Shown here: in pieces, positions 27,973 to 36,391 of the stretch | Numbering within the stretch: the first letter of the stretch is position 1 | Layout of the letters: every line of letters starts with the position of its first letter | Assembly: GCA_026004035.1 (NCBI GenBank) | Contig: BPII01000010.1 | Location: 1-64,000, forward strand | Source: Candidatus Sericytochromatia bacterium | GTDB taxonomy: Bacteria; Cyanobacteriota; Sericytochromatia; UBA7694; JACMQJ01 | Direction: 5' to 3' | DNA length: 64,000 bases | Program-made: the position numbers and the translations under genes | Notes under the pieces: model-generated | Seen by the model: the letters and a program-made list of their open reading frames with translations, nothing else | Told to the model about the DNA's origin: nothing | Database searches by the model: none

Positions 27973-29745
27973 ATGAGTTTAGAAACAAAGGAAAATTTTT
28001 TAGGTTATTTCAGTTTTTATAATTTAAACTCAAATTTAGAAGAAGTAAAAGAATATGTTTTAAAATATAAAAACTTTTCGTTTGATTTTGAAACAGCGGG
28101 ATTTAATGATCTTAGTCCTATAACAATTTCATTTACAATTAAATCTGATGACGATAAATACTATGGATTTGTTGTAGATCTGAGAGAATTAGAAAATTTT
28201 GACATCCTTTTTGAAATTTTTAACATTTCAAATTTAGTGATATGTCATAATTTATATTTCGATTTATTAGTCTTGAAACAAATAGGTTATGATATTTATA
28301 ATTTGAGATATAAAACTTATGATACGATGTTAGCTATTTATGTATCTAATACAGAATCAAAGAAGGGTTTGAAAAATTATATAGAAGATTCTATATCTTA
28401 TGAAGAATCTTTCAATTTAGAAAATTTTGATTTACAAAAATTTAAAATTTATAATCTTCAAGATTCATTTTATACTTTCAAGTTATATGAAAGTACTTTT
28501 CCAACCTTGAAAAGAAAAAATAATATACTAGCATTTTATTTAGAAATACAATCTGCTTTTATTTCTATTTATATGACTGATTATGGAGTTTATGTGGATA
28601 AAGAAGAGTTAGAAGTTATAATGAATGAGTACAAAAAAGAAATAGAAAATAAAGAAAAATTACTTAAAGAAATAGCTAAAAGTAAATATAATTTTGATTT
28701 AGATTTGAATAGTAGAATTAGTATTACTGATTTTTTTAAAAATTATATACTTATTGATATAGAAGATGATGAAGACTTAAAAACACCTAAAGGGGATGTG
28801 TCTGTTTCAATAACTGCTATTTCAAGTATTGATTTAGATGACGAAATTAAAAAGAAGTTTGTAGAAAATTATATAGAATATAAAGAAATTAGAAAAATAT
28901 ATGAAACCTACAATACAGATAGTTTATTAAAAAATTCTTATTTAAGTAGAGTAAAACCTAATATAAGATCAAGTGGAACTAAAACAGCAAGAATGATTAT
29001 AACAAATCCACCATTACAAACCATTCCTTCTAATGATGTTGGTAAAAGAATAAGGAGTGTTTTTAAAAGTAGAGATGAAAACAAATTTCTAGTAATAGAC
29101 TTATCACAACTAGAATTAAGATTATTAGTTCATTATTTAAATAAAAATGAGTTGAAAGATAAATATAATTCTGGTGAAGATTTGCATGATCAAACATCAA
29201 AACTTTTAGGTGTCGATAGAAAACATGCTAAAATTATAAACTTTATGATTGTTTATGGGGGTGGTGCAAAATCAGTCGCAAAAAAATTAGGGATAACAGA
29301 AGAATTAGCAAAAGAATATATAGATAAGTTTAGTAGCAAGTTATTAGGTTATTCAGAATTAAAATCTTTTATTACGGATTTTGTAATTAATAATGGGTAT
29401 ATTAGACTACCGTTAAATTATTACAGATGTTTAGAAGGTGATGATTATACTAAAATAAGAGTTGGATTTAATTCTTTAATTCAAATGACAGCTAGTATAT
29501 TTATGAAAATGGGAATGTATTTAATTTTTGAAACATTTTTTGAAAAATCTGGTTTATGTTTACAAGTTCATGATGAATTAATTTTTGAAAATAATAATGA
29601 TATATTAGAAAGGGTTTATCGGTTTTTAAAAATAATTTATGAAAACATGTTTATTTACAAAACTGATGAGTATTTATTAGGTCAAGATTTAAAATTTAAA
29701 ATAGAAGGAAAAATTGGAAATAATTGGTTAGATTGCAAAAATTAA
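27973..29745 (+). CDS. polA: DNA polymerase, family A (3'-5' exonuclease plus polymerase)
   Basis: The 590-residue enzyme has an exonuclease domain with 'FDFETAG' (Exo I), 'ICHNLYFDLLVL' (Exo II) and 'LQDSFYTFKLY' (Exo III region), then polymerase motifs: 'TARMIITNPPLQTIPS', motif A 'VIDLSQLELRLL', motif B 'KIINFMIVYGG' and motif C 'LQVHDELIFE'. The 5' nuclease domain of bacterial Pol I is absent, as in T7-type phage polymerases. Catalytic residues appear intact. It is the likely replicative polymerase of this phage, in one operon with helicase, primase and SSB. Confidence 0.95.
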   Translation: MSLETKENFLGYFSFYNLNSNLEEVKEYVLKYKNFSFDFETAGFNDLSPITISFTIKSDDDKYYGFVVDLRELENFDILFEIFNISNLVICHNLYFDLLVLKQIGYDIYNLRYKTYDTMLAIYVSNTESKKGLKNYIEDSISYEESFNLENFDLQKFKIYNLQDSFYTFKLYESTFPTLKRKNNILAFYLEIQSAFISIYMTDYGVYVDKEELEVIMNEYKKEIENKEKLLKEIAKSKYNFDLDLNSRISITDFFKNYILIDIEDDEDLKTPKGDVSVSITAISSIDLDDEIKKKFVENYIEYKEIRKIYETYNTDSLLKNSYLSRVKPNIRSSGTKTARMIITNPPLQTIPSNDVGKRIRSVFKSRDENKFLVIDLSQLELRLLVHYLNKNELKDKYNSGEDLHDQTSKLLGVDRKHAKIINFMIVYGGGAKSVAKKLGITEELAKEYIDKFSSKLLGYSELKSFITDFVINNGYIRLPLNYYRCLEGDDYTKIRVGFNSLIQMTASIFMKMGMYLIFETFFEKSGLCLQVHDELIFENNNDILERVYRFLKIIYENMFIYKTDEYLLGQDLKFKIEGKIGNNWLDCKN

Positions 29746-29767
29746 AATTTATAAAAAGGAGTATTAT

Positions 29768-30511
29768 ATGAAAAGGTATAAAATAATGGAAATTTCAGAC
29801 ATATCGAGTGTGGTATTGGATTTAGCAAGTGGAACATCAAATAGGGACTACATATTTTATCCCTTAACTAATTTAAAGAAAATTAGATCTATAAAAATAG
29901 AGTATGGTAAATTTAATAACAAGCTAGTATGTCCTTTCAAGGATGATATAAAATTTAATTACAATGAAAAAACTCTTAGAAACAGATATGGTATAATGGG
30001 TATAATAAAGTATATAAATAAAAATAATGTAGAAGTTATAAGACCAGCAGTATTGTTTTTATCTACTAAAGAATCTTATAATGTATTTAACGATAGTATT
30101 TTAAAGAATAATAGTTTAGGTAGATTTTTATTGTTTTTTTCTTTAAGTAAAGACAGTTTTGGTTCTAAAATTATTGTTAAGAAAATCAGTAGTTATAATG
30201 AAAATAGTTATATTTCTGATTTATTAAAAGAAATGGTAATATCTGTTGATGTAGATTGGATTGATTATGATGAATATACTTATAATTATTATAGTTATAA
30301 GAAGCTTAAACCGAATAGAGATTTTAATAAGAAAAAATTAAGTGATTGGAAAGAGTTACTAGATAATTATCTGTATTCAATAGGATTTCCAAAAAAGAAA
30401 AAAGGAAATTATTCAAATAAAGTTAAGTCTTACAGAAAATCAGATGAAAATAAAATGCAAGTTTCAAGAAAAGAGAATAGAACAAAAGATTTAGAGGATA
30501 TTCCATTTTAA
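29768..30511 (+). CDS. single-stranded DNA-binding protein (gp32/SSB-like)
   Basis: The 247-residue protein lies between polymerase and recombinase genes. It has a beta-rich N-terminal core, a Lys-rich linker (about 200-235), and ends in 'KDLEDIPF'. An acidic tail ending in D-I-P-F is the hallmark by which bacterial SSB proteins recruit partners. The core does not show an obvious standard SSB fold, so the assignment rests on this tail and on location. Confidence 0.7.
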   Translation: MKRYKIMEISDISSVVLDLASGTSNRDYIFYPLTNLKKIRSIKIEYGKFNNKLVCPFKDDIKFNYNEKTLRNRYGIMGIIKYINKNNVEVIRPAVLFLSTKESYNVFNDSILKNNSLGRFLLFFSLSKDSFGSKIIVKKISSYNENSYISDLLKEMVISVDVDWIDYDEYTYNYYSYKKLKPNRDFNKKKLSDWKELLDNYLYSIGFPKKKKGNYSNKVKSYRKSDENKMQVSRKENRTKDLEDIPF

Positions 30512-30533
30512 TATAATTTAGTGGAGATTAGTT

Positions 30534-31646
30534 ATGTCCAAAAAGAAAAAAGAAGAATTAAGTTCAGACATACATGTATCAAAAAAAGAGTTAGAAGAGT
30601 TTTTGTTTGGAAAGACTAGCGTTGATTTTGTAAGTTTGGATGATGATGTAGAATATTTTAGTACGGGAAATATAACGTTAGATATATTATTAGGTGGTGG
30701 TTGGAGTAGGGGAAGGATACACTTATTAAAAGGTAGAGAGTCAGTATCTAAATCAAGACTAATGGCTTCTGTTTGTTTTATTGAAACTATTTTTTATAAC
30801 AATATTGTTTTAGTAATTGATTATGAAGGTACTTGGACTAAGGATTGGCTGAGTAAAATTTTTGTTGATCTTGAAAAGGTTATAATAGTGAGACCTGAGA
30901 CAGCAGAGGAAAGTTTTAATATAGTAGATAAAGCTATAAAATCAGGTAGGGTTTCAAGTATAATAATAGACAGCATAGCTTCTATGACAACAATAGAAGA
31001 ATATAATAAAAGTCATGAAGAGAGTACTCAGGCTTCACTAGCTCGTCAATTATCTAAATTTTGTAGAAAGTCTACTGCAAGTTTAAATTCAATAAGAATT
31101 GAGAGGTTAAAAAATAAGGATTTAGTTTTACCGACAATATTTCTAGTGAATCAAATTAGAACGAATTTGCATGCAAGATTTAACAATGAAATGTTACCAG
31201 GTGGTCAGGCACAAAAAAATGCTTCTACTGTAATATTAGACCTTTTTAGGACAACAAATATAGAAGATTCAGAAGGAGATGTAATGGGATTTTTTATAAA
31301 TGCAAAAACAGAAAAAAATAAGTTGGGGGTACCATTTAGAACAGCTCAATTTGGATTAATAAATAACGAGTTAGGATATTTGGGACATCCTCGATTTTCT
31401 TTTTTTCATGGGTACGATTTATTCTTGTTAGGAAAGAATTTTGGTATCATAAAACAATCAGGTGCTTGGTATGAAGTTGATAAATTTGGAAAGTTTCAAG
31501 GTGAGGCTAATATTATAAAAAGTATAATAGAAAATGATGAAATATCTAAATTTTTATTGGAAAAAATAAAAGAAAAAGTATTAGAATATTCAGGTTCTGA
31601 AATTATGTTTAATCACGAAATATTTTTAAAATCATTAGGAAGGTAG
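30534..31646 (+). CDS. RecA/UvsX-like recombinase
   Basis: The 370-residue protein carries the RecA core: 'FSTGNITLDILLGGGWSRGRI', a Walker A region 'GRESVSKS' (Lys73, Ser74), the catalytic-type 'DYEGTW', Walker B 'SSIIIDSIASM' and the L2-type 'PTIFLVNQIRTN' with 'PGGQAQKNAS'. In normal RecA the P-loop ends in G-K-T/S; here Ser replaces the Gly. It would promote strand exchange for recombination-dependent replication with the UvsW-like helicase and SSB. Confidence 0.9.
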   Translation: MSKKKKEELSSDIHVSKKELEEFLFGKTSVDFVSLDDDVEYFSTGNITLDILLGGGWSRGRIHLLKGRESVSKSRLMASVCFIETIFYNNIVLVIDYEGTWTKDWLSKIFVDLEKVIIVRPETAEESFNIVDKAIKSGRVSSIIIDSIASMTTIEEYNKSHEESTQASLARQLSKFCRKSTASLNSIRIERLKNKDLVLPTIFLVNQIRTNLHARFNNEMLPGGQAQKNASTVILDLFRTTNIEDSEGDVMGFFINAKTEKNKLGVPFRTAQFGLINNELGYLGHPRFSFFHGYDLFLLGKNFGIIKQSGAWYEVDKFGKFQGEANIIKSIIENDEISKFLLEKIKEKVLEYSGSEIMFNHEIFLKSLGR

Positions 31647-31648
31647 TT

Positions 31649-31993
31649 ATGCAAAAATTTTTGAAAAATAATTTAAGTAATAAAAAAAAGGCTAATCTTC
31701 AAGAAAAAAAGACTTCAAAAAAATTAGGAATAAATCTAACAAAAAATTCAGGTGCTGGTAAAGTAAAAGCTGACTTAATATCTCATAAAAAGAAAGTAAT
31801 AGTTGAGTGTAAAAGGACAGATAAAAACTCTATTTCCTTGAAAAAGGAGTGGATAGAAAAACTTGAAAGCGAATCAAAATTAACTAATTTATTACCTTTA
31901 ATTGAAATTCAGTTTTGTGATAAATCTTACTATTTAATTGCTGATTCTGAATTTACCATTGAAAATTTTTTGAATTTTTTGAGAAATAGTTAA
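31649..31993 (+). CDS. PD-(D/E)XK nuclease, Holliday-junction-resolvase-like
   Basis: The 114-residue basic protein has 'NSGAGKVKADLIS' followed by 'VIVECKRTDKNSISL', giving the D...E-x-K active site and the Gly-rich start typical of Hjc-like and small phage PD-(D/E)XK nucleases. It starts 3 bases after the recombinase stop, so the two are co-translated. It may process recombination junctions; a VRR-NUC-type role is the alternative. A separate RuvC-like enzyme is encoded at 41.8 kb. Confidence 0.75.
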   Translation: MQKFLKNNLSNKKKANLQEKKTSKKLGINLTKNSGAGKVKADLISHKKKVIVECKRTDKNSISLKKEWIEKLESESKLTNLLPLIEIQFCDKSYYLIADSEFTIENFLNFLRNS

Positions 31994-32002
31994 AAAAAAT
32001 AG

Positions 32003-32034
32003 ACGATTTTTTAATAAAAAATTGCGTTATATAT
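32003..32034 (+). promoter_or_regulatory. ACGATTTTTT-N11-GYGTTA promoter family, copy A (anti-CRISPR gene)
   Basis: After an A run, ACGATTTTTT (32003-32012), 11 bases, and GCGTTATATAT (32024-32034) lie upstream of an AAAGGAGG site and the ATG at 32064. The element nearly equals that at 47409-47440 over more than 40 bases, although the genes downstream are unrelated, so it is probably a shared early promoter. Confidence 0.6.
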
Positions 32035-32063
32035 GAAGACTGTTAAAAATAAAAGGAGGTAGT

Positions 32064-32402
32064 ATGATTTATTTAAATAATGCATTCAGCTTAAATATGT
32101 TAAAAGATTTAGGTGTTGGTGGTAAGTATTTAATAGAAGTAGAAAATATTTCAAAGGATCAAGTAAAAGAATTACTTGAAAACAATGAATTTGAATCGGT
32201 AATAGGGCATGAAGGAACAGCAATTTTTCTTTCAAGATTGTTAGATTTAGAAGTAAAATATAACAGAAAACCTATAATTTTAAATGAATTTGATATTTTA
32301 ATTGTATTACAATTAAAGACGAGATTGCCAGAGGGAAAAGAATTAACCGATGATGATTTGAAAAATATTGATTTTTGTTTTTATAAAGTAGTAATAAAGT
32401 AA
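32064..32402 (+). CDS. AcrIII-1 family viral ring nuclease (DUF1874), anti-type III CRISPR
   Basis: The 112-residue protein matches the DUF1874/AcrIII-1 family (known from archaeal rod-shaped virus SIRV1 gp29) over its whole length: 'YLNNAFSLNML' at the start, 'VIGHEGTA' with the catalytic-type His49, 'LEVKYNRKPIIL', then 'VLQLKTRLPEGKELT' near residues 81-95. Characterised members degrade cyclic tetra-adenylate, the second messenger of type III CRISPR systems, and so switch off Csx1/Csm6-type effectors. Family identity is seen directly; activity is inferred. It has its own promoter and a strong AGGAGG site, suggesting early expression. Confidence 0.9.
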   Translation: MIYLNNAFSLNMLKDLGVGGKYLIEVENISKDQVKELLENNEFESVIGHEGTAIFLSRLLDLEVKYNRKPIILNEFDILIVLQLKTRLPEGKELTDDDLKNIDFCFYKVVIK

Positions 32403-32424
32403 TAATAAATTAAGGAGGAATATC

Positions 32425-33027
32425 ATGAAAATAAGTAATTACTATAAAGAAAAAATTAAAGAGTTAAATGAAAATTTAGGTAAGGCAGTTAAAAAAAGTG
32501 TTAAAAAATTGAAAAAAAGTGTAAATAACACTAATGAGAATATAGTTAAAGAAGAGAATAAAAAAGATGTTAACAATAAAAGTAGAAAAAAGTCTGTAAG
32601 TAAAAAAATTACTAAAAAAACAGGTAAAAAGGCATCTAAGAAGAGTAGTAAAAAATCAAGCAACAAAAATAATGTAGATTATAGCAACAAAGAAAAGTCT
32701 ATTTCAAGAATAAAAACTATAAATTGTTCAAAAAGTATAAAAATGAGTTTACCTAATTATAGTTCTGTTGGTTTAAGTTATTCAGTTTCTATGGATATTT
32801 CAGAAACAGATAATCCTGACGAGAAAAGGGCTGAATTATCTAATATTATAGATGGATATTTAGATAGTGAATTTGATAAGGTAATTGATTACTATAAAGA
32901 AAAGATTAAAAAAATAGATGAGATTATACAGGAATACAATGTTAAATTAAGTGAATTAGGAAGGGTAGAATCGGAAGTCAAGTTTTTAGAAAAACAAGAG
33001 TCTATACGTGAAGATGATGAAACATAA
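32425..33027 (+). CDS. Lys-rich DNA-binding-like protein with C-terminal coiled coil
   Basis: In the 200-residue product residues 20-95 are dominated by Lys, Ser and Asn with KKxxKK runs like histone tails. Residues 110-200 are acidic and helical, with a likely coiled coil. It lies between the ring nuclease and a Cas4-like nuclease, sharing their operon. It may bind DNA or RNA non-specifically. No known family is recognised. Confidence 0.7.
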   Translation: MKISNYYKEKIKELNENLGKAVKKSVKKLKKSVNNTNENIVKEENKKDVNNKSRKKSVSKKITKKTGKKASKKSSKKSSNKNNVDYSNKEKSISRIKTINCSKSIKMSLPNYSSVGLSYSVSMDISETDNPDEKRAELSNIIDGYLDSEFDKVIDYYKEKIKKIDEIIQEYNVKLSELGRVESEVKFLEKQESIREDDET

Positions 33028-33039
33028 TAGGAGTGTATT

Positions 33040-33984
33040 ATGAAAGTAGCTTTAGATAGAATAAATTCAGAGCGATTTTCAAATTTTAATAATTATAATA
33101 CTTCTTTAAGTAAAGATGATGTATTAAAATTAAGTTATTTTGTTCTTTCAAGATTTAATATAAATTATTTGTCAATGTCTAGCATAAATGCTTTTGAAAA
33201 TAGATTTTATGAGTGGGTAATAAAATATATTGTTGGTAAAAAGTTACCTTTTTCAATAAAAATGTTAAGAGGTAGTATCCTTGAAAAGTATTTATTAAAT
33301 AAAATAGTTGAGTATAATGATGTAGAAAAAATGAAAGAAGATGCTGTTATTGATTTTATGGATGAAGTGAAAAAAAATAATGAAGATGATAATTTATTAC
33401 CTTATGAAGAATCTGATCTTGAAAGTGTAAAAGATTTTATTGTTAATACGATACATTTAAATTTTGATTTTTTTAAACAGAAGGACTTTTTTGAACAAGG
33501 ATTAAACGTAAAGTATAGCTTAAATGGTTCGATTAATGTTTATGGGGTAGTTGATAGTTTAATTAAAATAAAAGATACTATTGGTTGTGTAGAGTTAAAA
33601 TCTACTGAAAGAATTCCGAAAGAACCTAATGAAAATCATATAAAACAACTAGCTTTTTATTTGTTAACTACTGATTTACCTGTTGGGTATATTTATTATA
33701 TAGGAAGTTCTAAATATATGAGAAAAGGAAGTACTTATTTAAGAATATTTGCTTTCAAGAGGGAAAATTTAGAAAATTATATAAAAGAATATCTAGAAAA
33801 AATTATATATAAAATGACAAAATTTTTAATGAAGTTTAATTCTCCTGATGAGATTATAGATATAACTATACCTCAATACACATCTTTTTTCCTTGATGAA
33901 CATTTAAGGGATGTTTATGGGAATACTTTTGATTTTAAATTTGATAAAATAGAGCCAGATTCTTCTTATGAATTATCTGTGTAA
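33040..33984 (+). CDS. Cas4/RecB-like PD-(D/E)XK exonuclease
   Basis: The 314-residue protein shows the RecB-family active site: 'LRGSILEKYL' (His-less helix region), 'VYGVVDSLI' (Asp), 'IGCVELKST' (E-x-K) and 'HIKQLAFYLL' (Q-x-x-x-Y). These are the motifs of AddB/Cas4-type nucleases. I do not see the four Cys of an Fe-S cluster. It ends the replication and recombination operon before a strong terminator. Likely roles are DNA end processing or host DNA breakdown. Confidence 0.82.
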   Translation: MKVALDRINSERFSNFNNYNTSLSKDDVLKLSYFVLSRFNINYLSMSSINAFENRFYEWVIKYIVGKKLPFSIKMLRGSILEKYLLNKIVEYNDVEKMKEDAVIDFMDEVKKNNEDDNLLPYEESDLESVKDFIVNTIHLNFDFFKQKDFFEQGLNVKYSLNGSINVYGVVDSLIKIKDTIGCVELKSTERIPKEPNENHIKQLAFYLLTTDLPVGYIYYIGSSKYMRKGSTYLRIFAFKRENLENYIKEYLEKIIYKMTKFLMKFNSPDEIIDITIPQYTSFFLDEHLRDVYGNTFDFKFDKIEPDSSYELSV

Positions 33985-34067
33985 TGATAATTTTTGGATT
34001 TAGTGCCAGGTTTCAGATTTATATTTCAGTTTTCGGAGAAATTTATGGAATTGGTCAGCGGTATTTG

Positions 34068-34102
34068 GGAGATCTGATTTAAAAATCAGATCTCCATTTT
34101 TT
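34068..34102 (+). terminator. strong terminator after the recombination operon
   Basis: GGAGATCTGATTT (34068-34080) is exactly complementary to AAATCAGATCTCC (34083-34095), giving 13 base pairs, followed by a T-rich tail. The 80 bases before it hold no gene. Confidence 0.9.
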
Positions 34103-34124
34103 ACTTATTATCAGGAGGGATTTT

Positions 34125-34421
34125 ATGATAATTGAATTAAAATATAATACAGCTAAAATAAAGTCATACGTAGAAAATGGTACAATGTGGTTTGTACATC
34201 CGTTAACTGGTGCTAGTTATGATGAGATTGAAAAAGTCTTTCAAGGATGGTCAGAGATAAATGAAGAGTATCAAAAAGACTGGGAATGTTTATTAAAGGA
34301 ATATAAAAAGAATTACTTTATAATAGATGAGTTTGTACAATTATTAGATAAGGATGAGAATGTTGGAATTGATTTTACTGATGGTATAAATGTTTATAAA
34401 ATTAGCAATGATGAGCATTAG
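34125..34421 (+). CDS. hypothetical protein
   Basis: The 98-residue acidic protein starts after an AGGAGGG site, just past the terminator. It has a Trp-containing pattern ('TMWFVHPLTG', 'VFQGWSEINEEY', 'KDWECLLKEYKKNY') and an acidic end. I recognise no family. Confidence 0.7.
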   Translation: MIIELKYNTAKIKSYVENGTMWFVHPLTGASYDEIEKVFQGWSEINEEYQKDWECLLKEYKKNYFIIDEFVQLLDKDENVGIDFTDGINVYKISNDEH

Positions 34422-34431
34422 GAGGATAGAT

Positions 34432-34920
34432 ATGGAATATATAGAATTGAATGAATTACAGAAAAATGCTATTAAGGAATTACAGAAAAAAGTATTTGAT
34501 TTTTTAGATAAAAATAGTTTACGTTTTGATAAGAACATAGTAAATACTAAAATTGAAATTAATTCTAATATAAATACATTGGATTTAAGTATTATTAGTA
34601 AATTGATGAGTGAAAATTTAATTGAAATTAACAAATTAACAGAACAATATTCTGTTTTAAATATAATTGTAGAATATTTGAAAGTTTTAAAAGATAATTT
34701 TATTGTTAATTTTAGAAAAAAGATTAAATCTGAAAAAGAAAAAATAACAAATGCTGAAATTGAAAGAATGATGGAAACAAATGAGTATTATTTTGCTATT
34801 AAATATCTAGTATTCTTATATCGAGATGTATATCTTTCAAGAATAAATTATTTATTAGAGATAGCTAAATCCTATAAAGAACTATTAAGTAGAGAAATTA
34901 CAATTAGATCGATAAAATAG
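34432..34920 (+). CDS. hypothetical helical protein
   Basis: I place the start at the ATG at 34432, six bases after AGGAGG; upstream in-frame starts overlap the previous gene. The 162-residue protein is almost wholly helical with heptad-like Leu/Ile spacing (about residues 40-130), suggesting a coiled-coil oligomer. The function is unknown. Confidence 0.7.
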   Translation: MEYIELNELQKNAIKELQKKVFDFLDKNSLRFDKNIVNTKIEINSNINTLDLSIISKLMSENLIEINKLTEQYSVLNIIVEYLKVLKDNFIVNFRKKIKSEKEKITNAEIERMMETNEYYFAIKYLVFLYRDVYLSRINYLLEIAKSYKELLSREITIRSIK

Positions 34921-34948
34921 TTGACTTGAAATTGTCATTTTATAAATT
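34921..34948 (+). promoter_or_regulatory. sigma-70-like promoter of the fibre region
   Basis: TTGACT (34921-34926), 16 bases, then TAAATT (34943-34948) lie 8 bases before the ATG at 34957, which has no Shine-Dalgarno sequence. The -35 overlaps a CTTGAAA word. Confidence 0.45.
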
Positions 34949-34956
34949 ATTATGTA

Positions 34957-35214
34957 ATGAGAAATTCTCCTAAAGATTTGATAGAGTTTGAAAGAAAATT
35001 TGTGATAAAAAATTTATATTTACCACGTGTTTTGAATTTTTATTTACAGGTTTCTGATAAGATATTGAAATTTAATCCTGATAATGATTTAATTCAATTT
35101 TCCCTAGTTCAAGGATACACTAAGGATAATTATTATAAATTTTTGGATAAGAATGCTGATTTTATTCTTGAAACAAAAGGAAAAATGAAATATGTTTACA
35201 ATTTAAGGGGGTAA
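34957..35214 (+). CDS. hypothetical small protein at the start of the fibre operon
   Basis: The 85-residue protein has no ribosome site and starts right after a promoter, so it is probably translated from a leaderless mRNA. It is basic, with a helix-strand pattern and no motif I recognise. The next gene (a fibre protein) starts 3 bases after its stop. Confidence 0.6.
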   Translation: MRNSPKDLIEFERKFVIKNLYLPRVLNFYLQVSDKILKFNPDNDLIQFSLVQGYTKDNYYKFLDKNADFILETKGKMKYVYNLRG

Positions 35215-35217
35215 ATA

Positions 35218-36384
35218 GTGAAAGACAAAAATACTTACCATATTACGATGGGATTTGTTGGGGGTATTCCTGAGATTCATGGGGACATTCATCGCCCGTC
35301 AGATTATATTCTAGATAAAATTTATCTTCTTTCAAGAATTTCTGATTTTATAGAGAAAGAAAGGGATTTTGGAATAATAGAAGGTTTTAAGTTAATAAAT
35401 CCGACAACATCTCCTACAAGTGGTAATGAAAAATATAATAATGTTGAATATTCTTTTTCTGGAAATTCTTTTCAATTAGATGATGGGTATGTTTTAGTGA
35501 GCAATAGATTTTTAAATCAAATTATTACACATGGTAATACTGGTGTTGCTTTAGAATATCCAGTTCCAATTACTCATTATTTTGGTATAATTTATTGTCC
35601 AAAAGAAAAGAATATTATAGATTTATCTAGTTATTCTAATGGTTCTTATTATTTATACGTTAAATACAAATATGATAAAACAAATAGCAAGTTATATTTG
35701 CAAAATATTTCAAGAGAAAGGACAAAAACGGCTGTTCCACAAAATTATGTATTTATAGCAGGGGATACTTATGAATGGATTATTTCTAATAGTTTAATTT
35801 CAAACGCTAACCCTGATTATTACAACTATGTTTTATTAGCTGAAATGACAAAAAGTTCGGGAAGTATAACTTTAAAATTAAAAGAATACAATTCTTTTAT
35901 TAAATTATCTGATAATGTTAAGGTGCAAAATAACTCTGATACAGAATCTACTTTATCTTTCAAGATAAAGAATTTAGTAAATAAACATTATGAATTTAAT
36001 TTTGAGAATATATATAATGCGTTAAATTCTTTACCAGAATATAGTATTATAAGACATAAATTTGATGGTGTAGATGGATTAGTTCTTTTAGATACACACT
36101 TTATAGGAAAAGATATTAATAATAATACAAAAGGAATTTTAACTAATAGTAATAGTATAACTATAAATTTTGTAAGTGGTGTAGAATTAATAATTTATAT
36201 GAATGGGGCTCCTGGATCTTTCAAGGCTAATATGTTTAATAATGATGTATTTATTGAATATAATACAATAGGAAACAACTTAAATTTAGTTGACAATGGA
36301 ACTAATATTCAATTTAATAACAATACGGGTAGTAATTTAGAATATTTTATTTTCAAGATAGATAAAAATAATTTTGCTAATTAG
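35218..36384 (+). CDS. tail fibre-associated structural protein
   Basis: The 388-residue protein starts with GTG behind an AAGGGGG site. It begins with a GGIPEIHGDIHRPSDYILDKIY segment, then long beta-rich Asn/Ser/Tyr-rich stretches typical of fibre shafts and lectin-like domains. It is followed within 8 bases by a clear fibre gene. It is likely a proximal fibre or baseplate-fibre connector. No catalytic motif is visible. Confidence 0.55.
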   Translation: MKDKNTYHITMGFVGGIPEIHGDIHRPSDYILDKIYLLSRISDFIEKERDFGIIEGFKLINPTTSPTSGNEKYNNVEYSFSGNSFQLDDGYVLVSNRFLNQIITHGNTGVALEYPVPITHYFGIIYCPKEKNIIDLSSYSNGSYYLYVKYKYDKTNSKLYLQNISRERTKTAVPQNYVFIAGDTYEWIISNSLISNANPDYYNYVLLAEMTKSSGSITLKLKEYNSFIKLSDNVKVQNNSDTESTLSFKIKNLVNKHYEFNFENIYNALNSLPEYSIIRHKFDGVDGLVLLDTHFIGKDINNNTKGILTNSNSITINFVSGVELIIYMNGAPGSFKANMFNNDVFIEYNTIGNNLNLVDNGTNIQFNNNTGSNLEYFIFKIDKNNFAN

Positions 36385-36391
36385 GTGGAAT

